Assembly (NCBI GenBank): GCA_963739085.1
Contig: CAVTZA010000020.1
Location: 83,661-147,660 of the forward strand
Source of the DNA: DATFQE01 sp963739085
GTDB taxonomy: Bacteria; Actinomycetota; Thermoleophilia; Gaiellales; Gaiellaceae
Reading direction: 5' to 3'
DNA: 64,000 bases
Each line of letters begins with the position of its first letter. The stretch's first letter is position 1. Shown here piece after piece: positions 33,737 to 41,888 of the stretch. The translations under genes and the position numbers were made by a program. The notes under the pieces are model-generated. The model was not told the DNA's origin. It saw nothing but the letters and a program-made list of their open reading frames with translations, and ran no database searches.

Positions 33737-34524
33737 CAGCCGGCCTCCTTTCGCTGGAACGCGGTCATCAAGAGCAGCGTCGCCACGGCGAGCAGCGCGA
33801 GGACGACCGAGGCCGCATACGCCCCGACCAGGTCGAACGCCTCGAAGCGCTCGCCGACGTGCGTGGTGAGCGTCTCGGTGCGGCCCGCGATGCGACCCGA
33901 GACGACGCTCACGGCGCCGAACTCGCCGAGGGCGCGCGCCGTCGTCAGCACGACCCCGTAAGCCACGCCCCAGCGGATCGCCGGCAGCGTGACGCGCCAG
34001 AAGGTCTGCCACGAGGAGGCGCCGAGCGTCGAGGCGGCCTGCTCCTGCTCGTCGCCGATCTCGCGCAGGACGGGGACGACCTCGCGCACGACGAACGGCA
34101 GCGAGACGAAGATCGTGGCGAGGATCATCGACGGCAGGGCGAAGATCACTCGGTAGCCGTGGTCGAGCAGCCACCCGCCGAACCACCCCTCGCGGCCGTA
34201 CAGCAGCAGGAGCGCGAGCCCGACGACGACGGGGGAGAGCGCGAGCGGGAGGTCGACGACGCTGTTGACGAGCCCGTGGCCCCGGAAGCGCCCCCGCACG
34301 ATCGCCAGCGCGCAGAGGATCCCGAAGATCGTGTTCGCCGGCACGGCGACCGCCGCGATCAGGATCGTGAGCAGGAAGGCGTGCCTGGCAGCGGGGGTCG
34401 TGACGGCGTCCCATGCCGCGGCGAAGCCGTCGCCGAATGCCCGCTTGAATACGATCGACAGCGGGATCAAGAGCAGCGCGCTCACGTACCCGACCGCGAC
34501 GAAGCGGAGCACGTACCTAGCCAT
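33736..34524 (-). CDS. cysW: Sulfate ABC transporter permease CysW
   Basis: 262 aa with six predicted helices and the binding-protein-dependent transport signature around EQEQAASTLGASSWQTFWRVTLPAI, which contacts the ATPase. It follows cysT with an eight-base overlap and is followed by cysA with a one-base overlap. The N-terminus LRFVAVGYVSALLLIPLSIVF is the first helix. CysW against CysT is decided by order and the PAVRW-like phrases; the sulfate specificity comes from the operon. Confidence 0.9.
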   Translation of the reverse strand: MARYVLRFVAVGYVSALLLIPLSIVFKRAFGDGFAAAWDAVTTPAARHAFLLTILIAAVAVPANTIFGILCALAIVRGRFRGHGLVNSVVDLPLALSPVVVGLALLLLYGREGWFGGWLLDHGYRVIFALPSMILATIFVSLPFVVREVVPVLREIGDEQEQAASTLGASSWQTFWRVTLPAIRWGVAYGVVLTTARALGEFGAVSVVSGRIAGRTETLTTHVGERFEAFDLVGAYAASVVLALLAVATLLLMTAFQRKEAG

Positions 34525-35353
34525 CGTGCCTCGTCGCCCAGCGTCGCAGGCCGCCGATCCCGAGCAGCGCGGCGAAGGAGATGGCCAGCAAGACGACCGA
34601 CACCGCCGCCGCCCCGGTCACGTTGTCGCTCTCGATCTGGCTGAAGATGTAGACCGACGACACCTCGGTGTCGAAGGGGATGTTCCCCGAGATCAGCACG
34701 ACGGCCCCGAACTCGCCGACCGCCCGCGCGAACGCGAGCGCGACGCCCGAGAGGATGGCCGGGAGGAGGTTCGGGAAGATGATCCGGGCGAAGATCGCCG
34801 TCCGGCCGGCGCCGAGCGAGGCCGCGGCCTCCTCCATCTCACGGTCGAGCTCGAGCAGCACGGGTTGCACCGTCCGTACGACGAACGGCAGCGTCACGAA
34901 CAGCAGCGCGACCAGGACCGCGAGCCGCGTGTACGCGATGTTGACGCCGAGCGGCCCGCGCGGCCCATAGAGCGCCAGCAGCGTCAGGCCGGCCACGATC
35001 GTCGGCAGCGCGAACGGCAGGTCGATCACGGCGTTCAGCAGGGCCTTGCCGCGGAAGTCGTCGCGGACGAGCACCCACGCGATGGTCGTGCCGATCACCG
35101 CGTTGACGAGCACGACGGCGACCGACAGGCCCAGCGTGACCTTGAGGGCAGCGACCGACTGCGGGTTCGTGACGGCGCTCCAGAAGGCGTCCCAGCCGCC
35201 TTCGGTCGAGCGCCACGTCAGCGCCGCGAGCGGGAGCAGCACGATGAAGCTGAGGTAGGCGGTCGACAGCCCCACGGACAGGTTGCCCCCGCCGGCGCGC
35301 CGAACGCGGGGGATCTGTCGCGTGTGACCAGGCCGTACGGCGGTCGCGCTCAT
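34517..35353 (-). CDS. cysT: Sulfate ABC transporter permease CysT
   Basis: 278 aa, six helices, starting with a short basic N-terminus then LSVGLSTAYLSFIVLLPLAAL. DLPFALPTIVAGLTLLALYG and MEEAAASLGAGRTAIFARIIFPNLLP (the EAA loop that docks on CysA) are typical of CysT/CysU. It overlaps the binding-protein gene by four bases and cysW by eight. Confidence 0.9.
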   Translation of the reverse strand: MSATAVRPGHTRQIPRVRRAGGGNLSVGLSTAYLSFIVLLPLAALTWRSTEGGWDAFWSAVTNPQSVAALKVTLGLSVAVVLVNAVIGTTIAWVLVRDDFRGKALLNAVIDLPFALPTIVAGLTLLALYGPRGPLGVNIAYTRLAVLVALLFVTLPFVVRTVQPVLLELDREMEEAAASLGAGRTAIFARIIFPNLLPAILSGVALAFARAVGEFGAVVLISGNIPFDTEVSSVYIFSQIESDNVTGAAAVSVVLLAISFAALLGIGGLRRWATRHDG

Positions 35354-36330
35354 TCGACCGGTGCTCCGAGGTCGCGCTCGATGTGGGCGACGATCCCGTT
35401 GTCGCGGTCGAAGAAGGTCTCCATCACCTTCGGCCAGCCGCCGAGCTCGGCGATCGTGAAGAGCGTCTTCGGCTGCGGGTACCGCTTCGCGTCGACGAGC
35501 TCGGGCAGGATCGAGCGGTAGCCCTTGCGCGCGAAGACCTCCTGCGCCGGCTTCGAGCGCGCGAAGTCGACGAAGGCCTGTGCCTGCTCGGGGTGCTTCG
35601 ACTCCGAGACCACCGCGATCGGGTTCTCGATCAGGATCGTCTGGTCGGGGATGACGTAGTCGAGCTCCTCGCCTTTCTGCTGGGCGGTGATCGCCTCGTT
35701 CTCGTAGGCGATCAGGACGTCGCCCTTCCCGCCGGCGAACGTCTGCAGCGACTCGCGCGCGCTCTTGTCCTGGACGGGCACGTTGTGGAAGAGCTTCGTC
35801 AGGTACTCGATCGCCTCGTCCTCGGACTTGCCCATCCGGAGCTGCGCGCCGTAGGCGGCCATGACGTTCCAGCGCGCGCCGCCCGAGGTGAAGGGGTTCG
35901 GCGTGATCACCTCGACGTCGTCGCGCACGAGGTCGTCCCAGCCCTTGATCCCCTTCGGGTTGCCCTTCCGGACCGCGAGCACCACGACCGAATCGCTCAC
36001 CATGCCCTTGTGCGCGTCCTTCGCCCAGTCGGGCGCGACGAGATCCGCGTCGACGAGCCGAGCGACGTCGGGCTCGAGCGAAAAGGCGACCACGTCCGCC
36101 GGCAGGCCCGACTCGACTGCGCGGCTCTGCTCACCGGAGGACGCGTACGACTGGTCGAACGAGACGCCCTTGCCCGCCGGCGTCTTCTCGAACATCGGGA
36201 TCAGCTCCTCGTAGACCTCACGCGGGGTCGAGTAAGCGACCAGGGTCAGGTCGACCGACCCGCTGCCGCCGCCGGTCGTGGAGTCGTCGCTTCCGCCGCA
36301 CCCAGCGAGGACGAGCGCGGCGAGAAGCAC
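35350..36330 (-). CDS. sbp: Sulfate-binding lipoprotein (Sbp/CysP family)
   Basis: 326 aa solute-binding protein. The N-terminus MLLAALVLAGCGGSDD is a lipoprotein signal with lipobox LVLAGC; the cysteine anchors it outside the membrane. Sulfate-binder phrases are LVAYSTPREVYEELIP, QSYASSGEQSRAVESGLPADVVAFS, NPKGIKGWDDLVRDDVEVITPNPFTSGGARWN and a C-terminal FTIAELGGW. GTG 36330 is the only start before an upstream in-frame stop, so the signal peptide is short. First gene of the sbp-cysT-cysW-cysA operon. Confidence 0.93.
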   Translation of the reverse strand: MLLAALVLAGCGGSDDSTTGGGSGSVDLTLVAYSTPREVYEELIPMFEKTPAGKGVSFDQSYASSGEQSRAVESGLPADVVAFSLEPDVARLVDADLVAPDWAKDAHKGMVSDSVVVLAVRKGNPKGIKGWDDLVRDDVEVITPNPFTSGGARWNVMAAYGAQLRMGKSEDEAIEYLTKLFHNVPVQDKSARESLQTFAGGKGDVLIAYENEAITAQQKGEELDYVIPDQTILIENPIAVVSESKHPEQAQAFVDFARSKPAQEVFARKGYRSILPELVDAKRYPQPKTLFTIAELGGWPKVMETFFDRDNGIVAHIERDLGAPVE

Positions 36331-36371
36331 CGCAGCAAGATTTGAGAGACTAATCCGAAGGATCGTGAATG

Positions 36372-36398
36372 TTTATACACCGCAGCGGACGGCGTCAA
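36372..36398 (-). promoter_or_regulatory. Promoter of the sulfate operon
   Basis: On the minus strand TTGACG (36393-36398) and TATAAA (36372-36377) are separated by 15 bases, a recognisable if short-spaced housekeeping promoter 40 or so bases before the sbp start. It is among the most AT-rich spots in the window. Confidence 0.5.
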
Positions 36399-36407
36399 AC
36401 GTGAAGC

Positions 36408-36474
36408 GACCGCGGAGCGGTCTGTCCGCGAAGCGGACCAGGGGAGGGGTTCGGGGAACCGGGAGGTTCCCCGA
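36408..36474 (+). repeat. Three-hairpin repeat, copy 2, between sbp and the dehydrogenase gene
   Basis: Read on the plus strand: GACCGC-GGA-GCGGTC, GTCCGC-GAA-GCGGAC, a G-rich spacer, and GGGGAACC-GGGA-GGTTCCCC. It shares the second and third hairpins with copy 1 at 31066-31133, while the first stem differs on both sides. It ends four bases from the stop codon of the minus-strand dehydrogenase gene. No T-run follows. Confidence 0.8.
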
Positions 36475-36478
36475 GCTC

Positions 36479-37549
36479 TTACAGCGAGGACCAGACCTCG
36501 AGCTTCGAGCGCACGCGCCTGATCACCTCGTCCGTGAACTCGCGCGTGCCGGCGTGACCGCCGAGATCGGCCGTGCGCACGCCCGCCGCGACCGCCTCGA
36601 GCGACGCCTCCCGCAACGCACGCGACGCCTGCTGGTACTCCTCGCCCGCGTGCGCGAGCAACGCCGCGCCGGCGAGGATCATCGCAAGCGGGTTCGCCAC
36701 GTCCTTGCCCTGGAGGGCGGGCGCCGTGCCGTGGGCCGCCTCGGCCATGACCGCGGTGGGCACGTAGTCCTCGTCGAAGGCGATCAGGAGCGACTCGGCG
36801 CCCGCGATCGACCCGAAGAGCGGGAGCACGAGGTCGGAGAGGATGTCGCCGTCGCGGTTCAGCGCGGGAATGACGAGCGGCGAGCCGCCGGAGTTGAGCA
36901 CGAGCGCGAAGGTGGCGTCGATCAGCTGCGGGCGGTAGGGGATCTCGGGATGCCGCTCGGCGGCGGCGTCCATCTCCTCCTTGAGCATCCCTTCGTAGAT
37001 CGGGCTGACCGTGTACTTGGGGCCGCCGAAGACGGTGGCCCCGCTGCGCTCGGCGAGCCGGAAGGCGTACTCGGCGACCGCTCTGCAGATCCCGCGCTCG
37101 ATCCGCTCCGTGCGCAGCGCGACCTCGGCTTCGCCATCCCCCTCGCGCCACTCCTGGGCGCCGTAGGCGTCGCCGACCGCCATCCGGACGACCGAGATCG
37201 GCGCGTGCACGCCGGCGAGCGGCATCACGCCCGGGATGCGGCGGCCGGTCCGGACGATCACCTTGCCGTCGATCTCCTCGCGCAGGATTCGGTTCGGGGA
37301 GCCGACGTCGTCGCGCGTCTCGGGCGTGACCGTGGCGGCCTTGAGACCGAGCCCGTGCTCGCGGATCGCGGCGGCCGCCTCCGACACGACGGCGTTCTGG
37401 GTCGCCCGGCGGTTCTCGAGCGAGAGGTCGTACCGCTCGAGCTCGAGCGGAACGCCGATCACCTCGGGATCAAGCGTGCGCAGCGCCTCTTCGAGCAGCT
37501 CCTGTCCGGTCTCGTCTCCCTCGAGCACGGCGACGGTCTGTGCGGCCAT
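36479..37549 (-). CDS. Isocitrate/isopropylmalate dehydrogenase family protein
   Basis: 356 aa. VAVLEGDETGQELLEEALR opens the beta-decarboxylating dehydrogenase fold; ENRRATQNAVVSEAAAAIRE, LNRDGDILSDLVLPLFGSIAG and EAAHGTAPALQGKDVANPLAMILAGA are the metal- and cofactor-binding segments. The pattern fits an isocitrate dehydrogenase or homolog more than LeuB, but the substrate loop is not diagnostic by eye and there are no leu genes nearby. ATG 37549 is chosen because the family starts just before VAVLEGD; an upstream ATG at 37600 would overlap the divergent leader. Confidence 0.85.
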   Translation of the reverse strand: MAAQTVAVLEGDETGQELLEEALRTLDPEVIGVPLELERYDLSLENRRATQNAVVSEAAAAIREHGLGLKAATVTPETRDDVGSPNRILREEIDGKVIVRTGRRIPGVMPLAGVHAPISVVRMAVGDAYGAQEWREGDGEAEVALRTERIERGICRAVAEYAFRLAERSGATVFGGPKYTVSPIYEGMLKEEMDAAAERHPEIPYRPQLIDATFALVLNSGGSPLVIPALNRDGDILSDLVLPLFGSIAGAESLLIAFDEDYVPTAVMAEAAHGTAPALQGKDVANPLAMILAGAALLAHAGEEYQQASRALREASLEAVAAGVRTADLGGHAGTREFTDEVIRRVRSKLEVWSSL

Positions 37550-37593
37550 GGCCGGGATTATTCCCGGCCGTCCTCGGGGAAGGTTGCGAGACC

Positions 37594-38607
37594 ATGGCAC
37601 GCAGAGGAGGCTGGAGGCGCATCGGCCGGCGGTCGTTCCACTACGCCGACTCGCGCGGAAAGCGGATCAGCGATCCGGCGAAGCTCGAGCGAATCGAGTC
37701 GATCGTGATTCCGCCTGCCTGGAAGGACGTCTGGATCTCGCCGCGCGCGAACGCGAAGCTGCAGGCGACCGGCCTGGACTCCGCCGGGCGCCGCCAGTAC
37801 CTCTACCACCCCGAATACCGTGCCCGACAGGAGCAGGCCAAATACGACAGGCTCATTCGCTTCGCCGAGCAGCTTCCCGATCTGCGGGCGGCGATGTCGG
37901 AGCACGTCGAGCACGACCCGCGCGACCGCGAACGTGTCAGCGCGATCGCCGTCCGCCTGATGAATCTCGGCTGGTTTCGGGTCGGCTCGGAGCGCTACAC
38001 GCGCGAGTCGCGTACCTATGGAATCACGACGCTGAACAAGAGTCATGTGAACGTTCGAGGAAGCCGGATCACCTTCCGGTTCCGCGGGAAGCACAAGATC
38101 CTGGTGCGCACCCAGATCGTGGACGCGGAGCTCGCGATCGCCGTGAAGGAGTTGAAGGAGCTGAAAGGCGGCCGGCGACTCTTCCGGTACGAGTGGGAGG
38201 GCGATCTCTACAACCTGACGTCGAAGCGGCTGAACGACTACATCCAGATCTACATGGGTGAGGAATTCAGCGGGAAAGACTTTCGAACGTGGGGCGGCAC
38301 ACTTCTAGCCGCGGTTGCGTTCGCCGAGCGCGGCGTCGCGGAGACCGCCGCCGAGCAGAAGCGCGCTGTCGCGGCGGTGATGCGCCAGGTCGCCGAGCGC
38401 CTCGGAAACACACCGGCGGTGACGCGTTCGTCGTACGTGAGCCCCGCCGTCGTCGAGCAGTACCTCGACGGACGAACGATCGAGGATTTTCGGCCGCGTC
38501 ATTTGCGGGTGGTCGGTGCTCGCGATATCGGCCTAGACCCCGAGGAGTCGGCGCTCCTCTCGCTGCTTCGTTCGTGGCGAATTCGCCGCTCGCGCGCAGC
38601 AGCGTAG
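37594..38607 (+). CDS. DNA topoisomerase IB (poxvirus-like)
   Basis: 337 aa. The N-terminal part has ISDPAKLERIESIVIPPAWKDVWI and ARQEQAKYDRLIRF, typical of bacterial topoisomerase IB. The catalytic region contains FRVGSERYTRESRTYGITTL (first active arginine) and, near the C-terminus, SYVSPAVVEQYLDG with the likely nucleophilic tyrosine. The enzyme relaxes supercoils by nicking and resealing one strand. Present in a minority of bacteria. It is divergent from the dehydrogenase gene with 44 bases between starts. Confidence 0.93.
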   Translation: MARRGGWRRIGRRSFHYADSRGKRISDPAKLERIESIVIPPAWKDVWISPRANAKLQATGLDSAGRRQYLYHPEYRARQEQAKYDRLIRFAEQLPDLRAAMSEHVEHDPRDRERVSAIAVRLMNLGWFRVGSERYTRESRTYGITTLNKSHVNVRGSRITFRFRGKHKILVRTQIVDAELAIAVKELKELKGGRRLFRYEWEGDLYNLTSKRLNDYIQIYMGEEFSGKDFRTWGGTLLAAVAFAERGVAETAAEQKRAVAAVMRQVAERLGNTPAVTRSSYVSPAVVEQYLDGRTIEDFRPRHLRVVGARDIGLDPEESALLSLLRSWRIRRSRAAA

Positions 38608-38668
38608 ATTCTCCGCGCATTTATGGTTAGGCTTGTCCGAAGCCACCCTGCGAATGGAGGAGACCCAC

Positions 38669-38866
38669 TTGGCTAGAAAGACCGTGCTCGTCTGCGACAA
38701 TTGCAACAAGGAAGTCGGCGAGGGTAAAGGCGCGACGCTGCGCCTGACCTATTCCGATGCCCGTCGCGGTGCCAAGCAGGCCGATCTGTGCGACGACTGC
38801 GCCGGCGGAATGCCCGGTCGGGCGACCGCACGCCGCGGCCGCCGGCCGAAGTCGGTCACCGTCTAG
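38669..38866 (+). CDS. Small zinc-ribbon protein of actinobacterial type
   Basis: 65 aa from TTG 38669, which has GGAGGAG eight bases upstream; an in-frame ATG at 38654 is the alternative. VLVCDNCNKEVG and ADLCDDCAGGMPG form two CxxC pairs, and the tail TARRGRRPKSV is basic, like DNA- or RNA-binding tails. Small proteins of this design occur widely in actinobacteria with no assigned function. A strong terminator follows directly. Confidence 0.8.
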   Translation: MARKTVLVCDNCNKEVGEGKGATLRLTYSDARRGAKQADLCDDCAGGMPGRATARRGRRPKSVTV

Positions 38867-38870
38867 AACG

Positions 38871-38895
38871 AGGGCGGGCCGGCCCGCCCTTTTTC
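38871..38895 (+). terminator. Intrinsic terminator after the zinc-ribbon gene
   Basis: AGGGCGGGCC-GGCCCGCCCT is a perfect 20-base palindrome followed at once by a T-run (TTTTC), five bases after the stop codon. It is the clearest classical terminator in the window, along with the one after the initiator tRNA. Confidence 0.92.
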
Positions 38896-38940
38896 TCGCT
38901 CTTTCCTGTTTTCGAGCAGGGTGACGTCTGGACCCAGGTC

Positions 38941-38946
38941 TACGAT
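38941..38946 (+). promoter_or_regulatory. -10 box TACGAT for the AddB-like gene
   Basis: TACGAT is followed by seven bases and a TTG at 38954 that begins the conserved MSLTLVTGPANAGK. This spacing favours TTG 38954 over the in-frame ATG 38945, which lies inside the box. Confidence 0.45.
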
Positions 38947-38953
38947 GGGTCGG

Positions 38954-41888
38954 TTGAGCCTCACCCTGGTCACCGGGCCTGCGAATGCGGGCAAGCTGCG
39001 CCGGCTCCTGGACGCGTATGTCGACGTGCTGGCTGCGGAGCCGGTGTTAATCGTGCCGACGCGGCCGGACGTCGAGCTCGTCGAGCGCGAGCTCGTCGCC
39101 CGCTGCGGCGCCCTGCTCGGCGGGTCGGTCGGCACGTTCGACGACGTCTTCCGGCGGATCGGCCCCGGCCAAAATGAAGCCGCGCGTGCGGCTACCGACG
39201 CGCAGGCTGCGCTCGTGCTCGCGCGGGCAGTCGCCGGGACGTCGCTGAACGGGCTGTCCTCGTCGGCGCGCTCGCGCGGCTTCGTGGGCTCGCTCCGCGA
39301 CGCGATTCGCGACCTCGAGTCGGGCCTGCTCGAGCCGGGCGGCTATGCAGGGCGATTTCGCCCGCCTCTACGGGGCATACCGCGCCGAGCTCGACCGGCT
39401 CGGCCTCACCGATCGCGAGCTGGCGCGCGCCCGTGCCGCGGCCCGGCTCGGAACCGATCTCGGCGCATGGCACGGCGAGCCCGTCTTCCTCTACGGCTTC
39501 GAGGACCTCACGGCGGCCGAGTGGGCGCTCGTGGAGGCGCTGTCGGGCCGCGCCGAGGTCACGGTGTCGCTCCCGTACGAGCCGGCGCGTCCGGCGTTCG
39601 CGTCGCTGCGGAGGACGATGGAGGACCTTGCCGCGCTCGCGAGCGGGCGCATCGAGGAGCTGGCGCCGCGCCACACGGAGGTCGCCCATCCCGCGCTCGC
39701 CCACCTCGAGCGGACGCTGTTCGACGACGAGCATCCATCCGATCCCCCGCCGATGGAGGGCGCGCTCCGCTTCTTCGAGGGCGCGGGCGTGCGGGGCGCG
39801 CTCGAGCTCGTGGGAGAGGAGGTGCTCGACCTGCTCCGGAGCGGCACGCAGCCCGAGCAGATCGGGCTCGTCTGCCCGTCGCTCGAGCGTTGGCGCGCAC
39901 CGATCGAGACAGCCTTCGGCACGCTCGGAATTCCGTACGCGTTCGAGGCGCGGCTCCCGCTCAGCGCGACGGCCTTCGGCCATGCGCTGCTCTCGCTCCT
40001 GCGCTACGCGTGGCTCGGCGGCGAGCGGCGCGGCGAGCTGTTCGCCTACCTCCGCTCGCCCTATTCGGGCATCCCGCGCCACAACGTCGACTTCCTCGAG
40101 GGGCGGCTGCGCGGCCGGGCGATCACCGCACGGCAACGGGTGGAGGAGACGGTCGAGGAGCTTCGGCCGGGCGCACTCGACCAGGTCGACCGGCTCCGCA
40201 TCGAAGGCCCCGCGCTCGCGGCCGTCCGGGAACTCGCCGCTGCCATGCTCCGCGCCGCGCACGGCCTGGAGTCGCCGCCGACAGGCGAGGCTGCGCGTCT
40301 CGACCTGCGGGCGCACGAGCAGTGCACGCGGCTGCTGGACGAGCTGGCCGGCTGGGAGCGCCTCACCGGTGAGCCGCTCGCACGAGAGGACGTCGTCGCC
40401 GCGCTCGAGCAGGCCGACGTCCGCGGGGCGTCTCCCGGCGAGCCCGGCCGCGTCGCAGTCGTCGACCTCCTCCGGGCGCGGACGCGCCGGTTCGAGGCCG
40501 TCTTCCTGCTCGGCCTCGAGGAGGGCAGCCTGCCCCGCCGGCCGCGAGTCTCGCCGTTCCTCGACGACGACGAGCGCCGCCGCCTGGGCGGGCGCCTCGA
40601 GCGGCCCGACCAGGTCAGCCGCGACCGCTATCTCTTCTATACGGCGTGCGTGCGCGCGACGAGGCGTCTCTACCTCGTCCGCGAAGCGGCCGGAGACGAG
40701 GGCAGTCCGCGCGAGCCGAGCCCGTTCTGGGAGGAGGTCGCCGCGGTCTTCGACGCGGACGACGTCGCCCGCTGGACGCGTCGGCGGGCGCTGTCGGAGC
40801 TCACCTGGCCGCTCGAGCAGGCGCCCAGCGAGCGAGAACGACTCCGGGCACTGGCGCAACTGGCCGCCGAGAAGGACGGGGCCGAGACCGCCGACGCGCT
40901 GGCGCGGGCGAACGGATGGGAGCGTCGGCTCGAGCGCGCGCAGGCGGCGTTCAAGCGCCCAACGCGTCTTCGCCACCCGGCCGTTCTCGCGGAGCTCGCG
41001 GCCAGGACGTCCTTCAACGTCACCGAGCTCGAGCGCTTCGCGGACTGCTCGTCGGCCTGGCTGATCGACCGCGTCATCGACCCGCGGACGATCGACGCCG
41101 AGGTCGATCCGAAGCTCCGCGGGATGGTGGCCCACACGGCCCTCTTCCGTTTCTACTCACGCCTGCCGAAGGAGCTCGGCACGGAGCAGGTCGCCGAGGA
41201 GCGCATCGACGACGCGTTGCGGATCCTGCGGATCTGCCTGGACGAGGCGGTGGCAGGCGTCCGCATGGACACGACCGAGCTGCAGCGGCAGGAGCTCGCG
41301 GAGAGCCTGTGGCGCGACCTCGAACAGGCGATCCGCGACGAGGCGCGCTCCGAGGTCCCGCTGGTGCCGCGCCGTTTCGAGGTGTCGTTCGGCTCCGAGC
41401 GCTCGGCGCCCGAGCTGCAGCGCGGCCTCGACCTGGGAGACGGCCTGACGCTCGGCGGCAAGATCGACCGGATCGACGTCGACCCGTTCAGCGCCCGCGG
41501 GATCGTGCAGGACTACAAGGCGGGCAAGCACGCGCACTCGGCGCGCGAGATCGAGCGGGAGCTGCGTCTCCAGATCCCGCTGTACATGCTCGTCCTGCGC
41601 GACCTCGTCGGGATCGAGCCTCTGGGCGGCGTCTACCGGCCGCTCGCCGGCGACCGCAAAGCGCGAGGCCTCCTCCGCGCGGACGCGCGCGCGGACGCGC
41701 TGCCGGGCTACGTCAACAACGACTACCTCGAGGACGAGGCGTTCTGGTCGCAGGTCGAGGGCGCCAAGGAGACCGCGCTCGAGCTCGCAGGCCGGATCCG
41801 GAAGGGCGACGTCCGGCACGATCCGAAGAACGGCGAGTGCCCGACCTGGTGCGACCTGTGGCCGATGTGCCGGGTGAAGCGGGCATGA
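38954..41888 (+). CDS. AddB-like helicase/nuclease subunit, frameshifted once
   Basis: About 978 aa after correction. The N-terminus SLTLVTGPANAGKLRRLLD has a degenerate Walker A, as in AddB-type subunits. Helicase-like segments follow (FLLGLEEGSLPRRPRVSPFL, DRYLFYTACVRATRRLYLV). The C-terminal nuclease has GGKIDRIDVD and GIVQDYKAGK, framed by a cysteine in ERFADCSSAW and ECPTWCDLWPMC, the four-cysteine iron-sulfur staple. Near 39345 one extra base separates the frames LLEPGGYAG and QGDFARLYGAYRAELDRLG. With the AddA-like partner it would resect double-strand breaks for recombination. Its stop overlaps the partner's start (ATGA). Confidence 0.85.
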
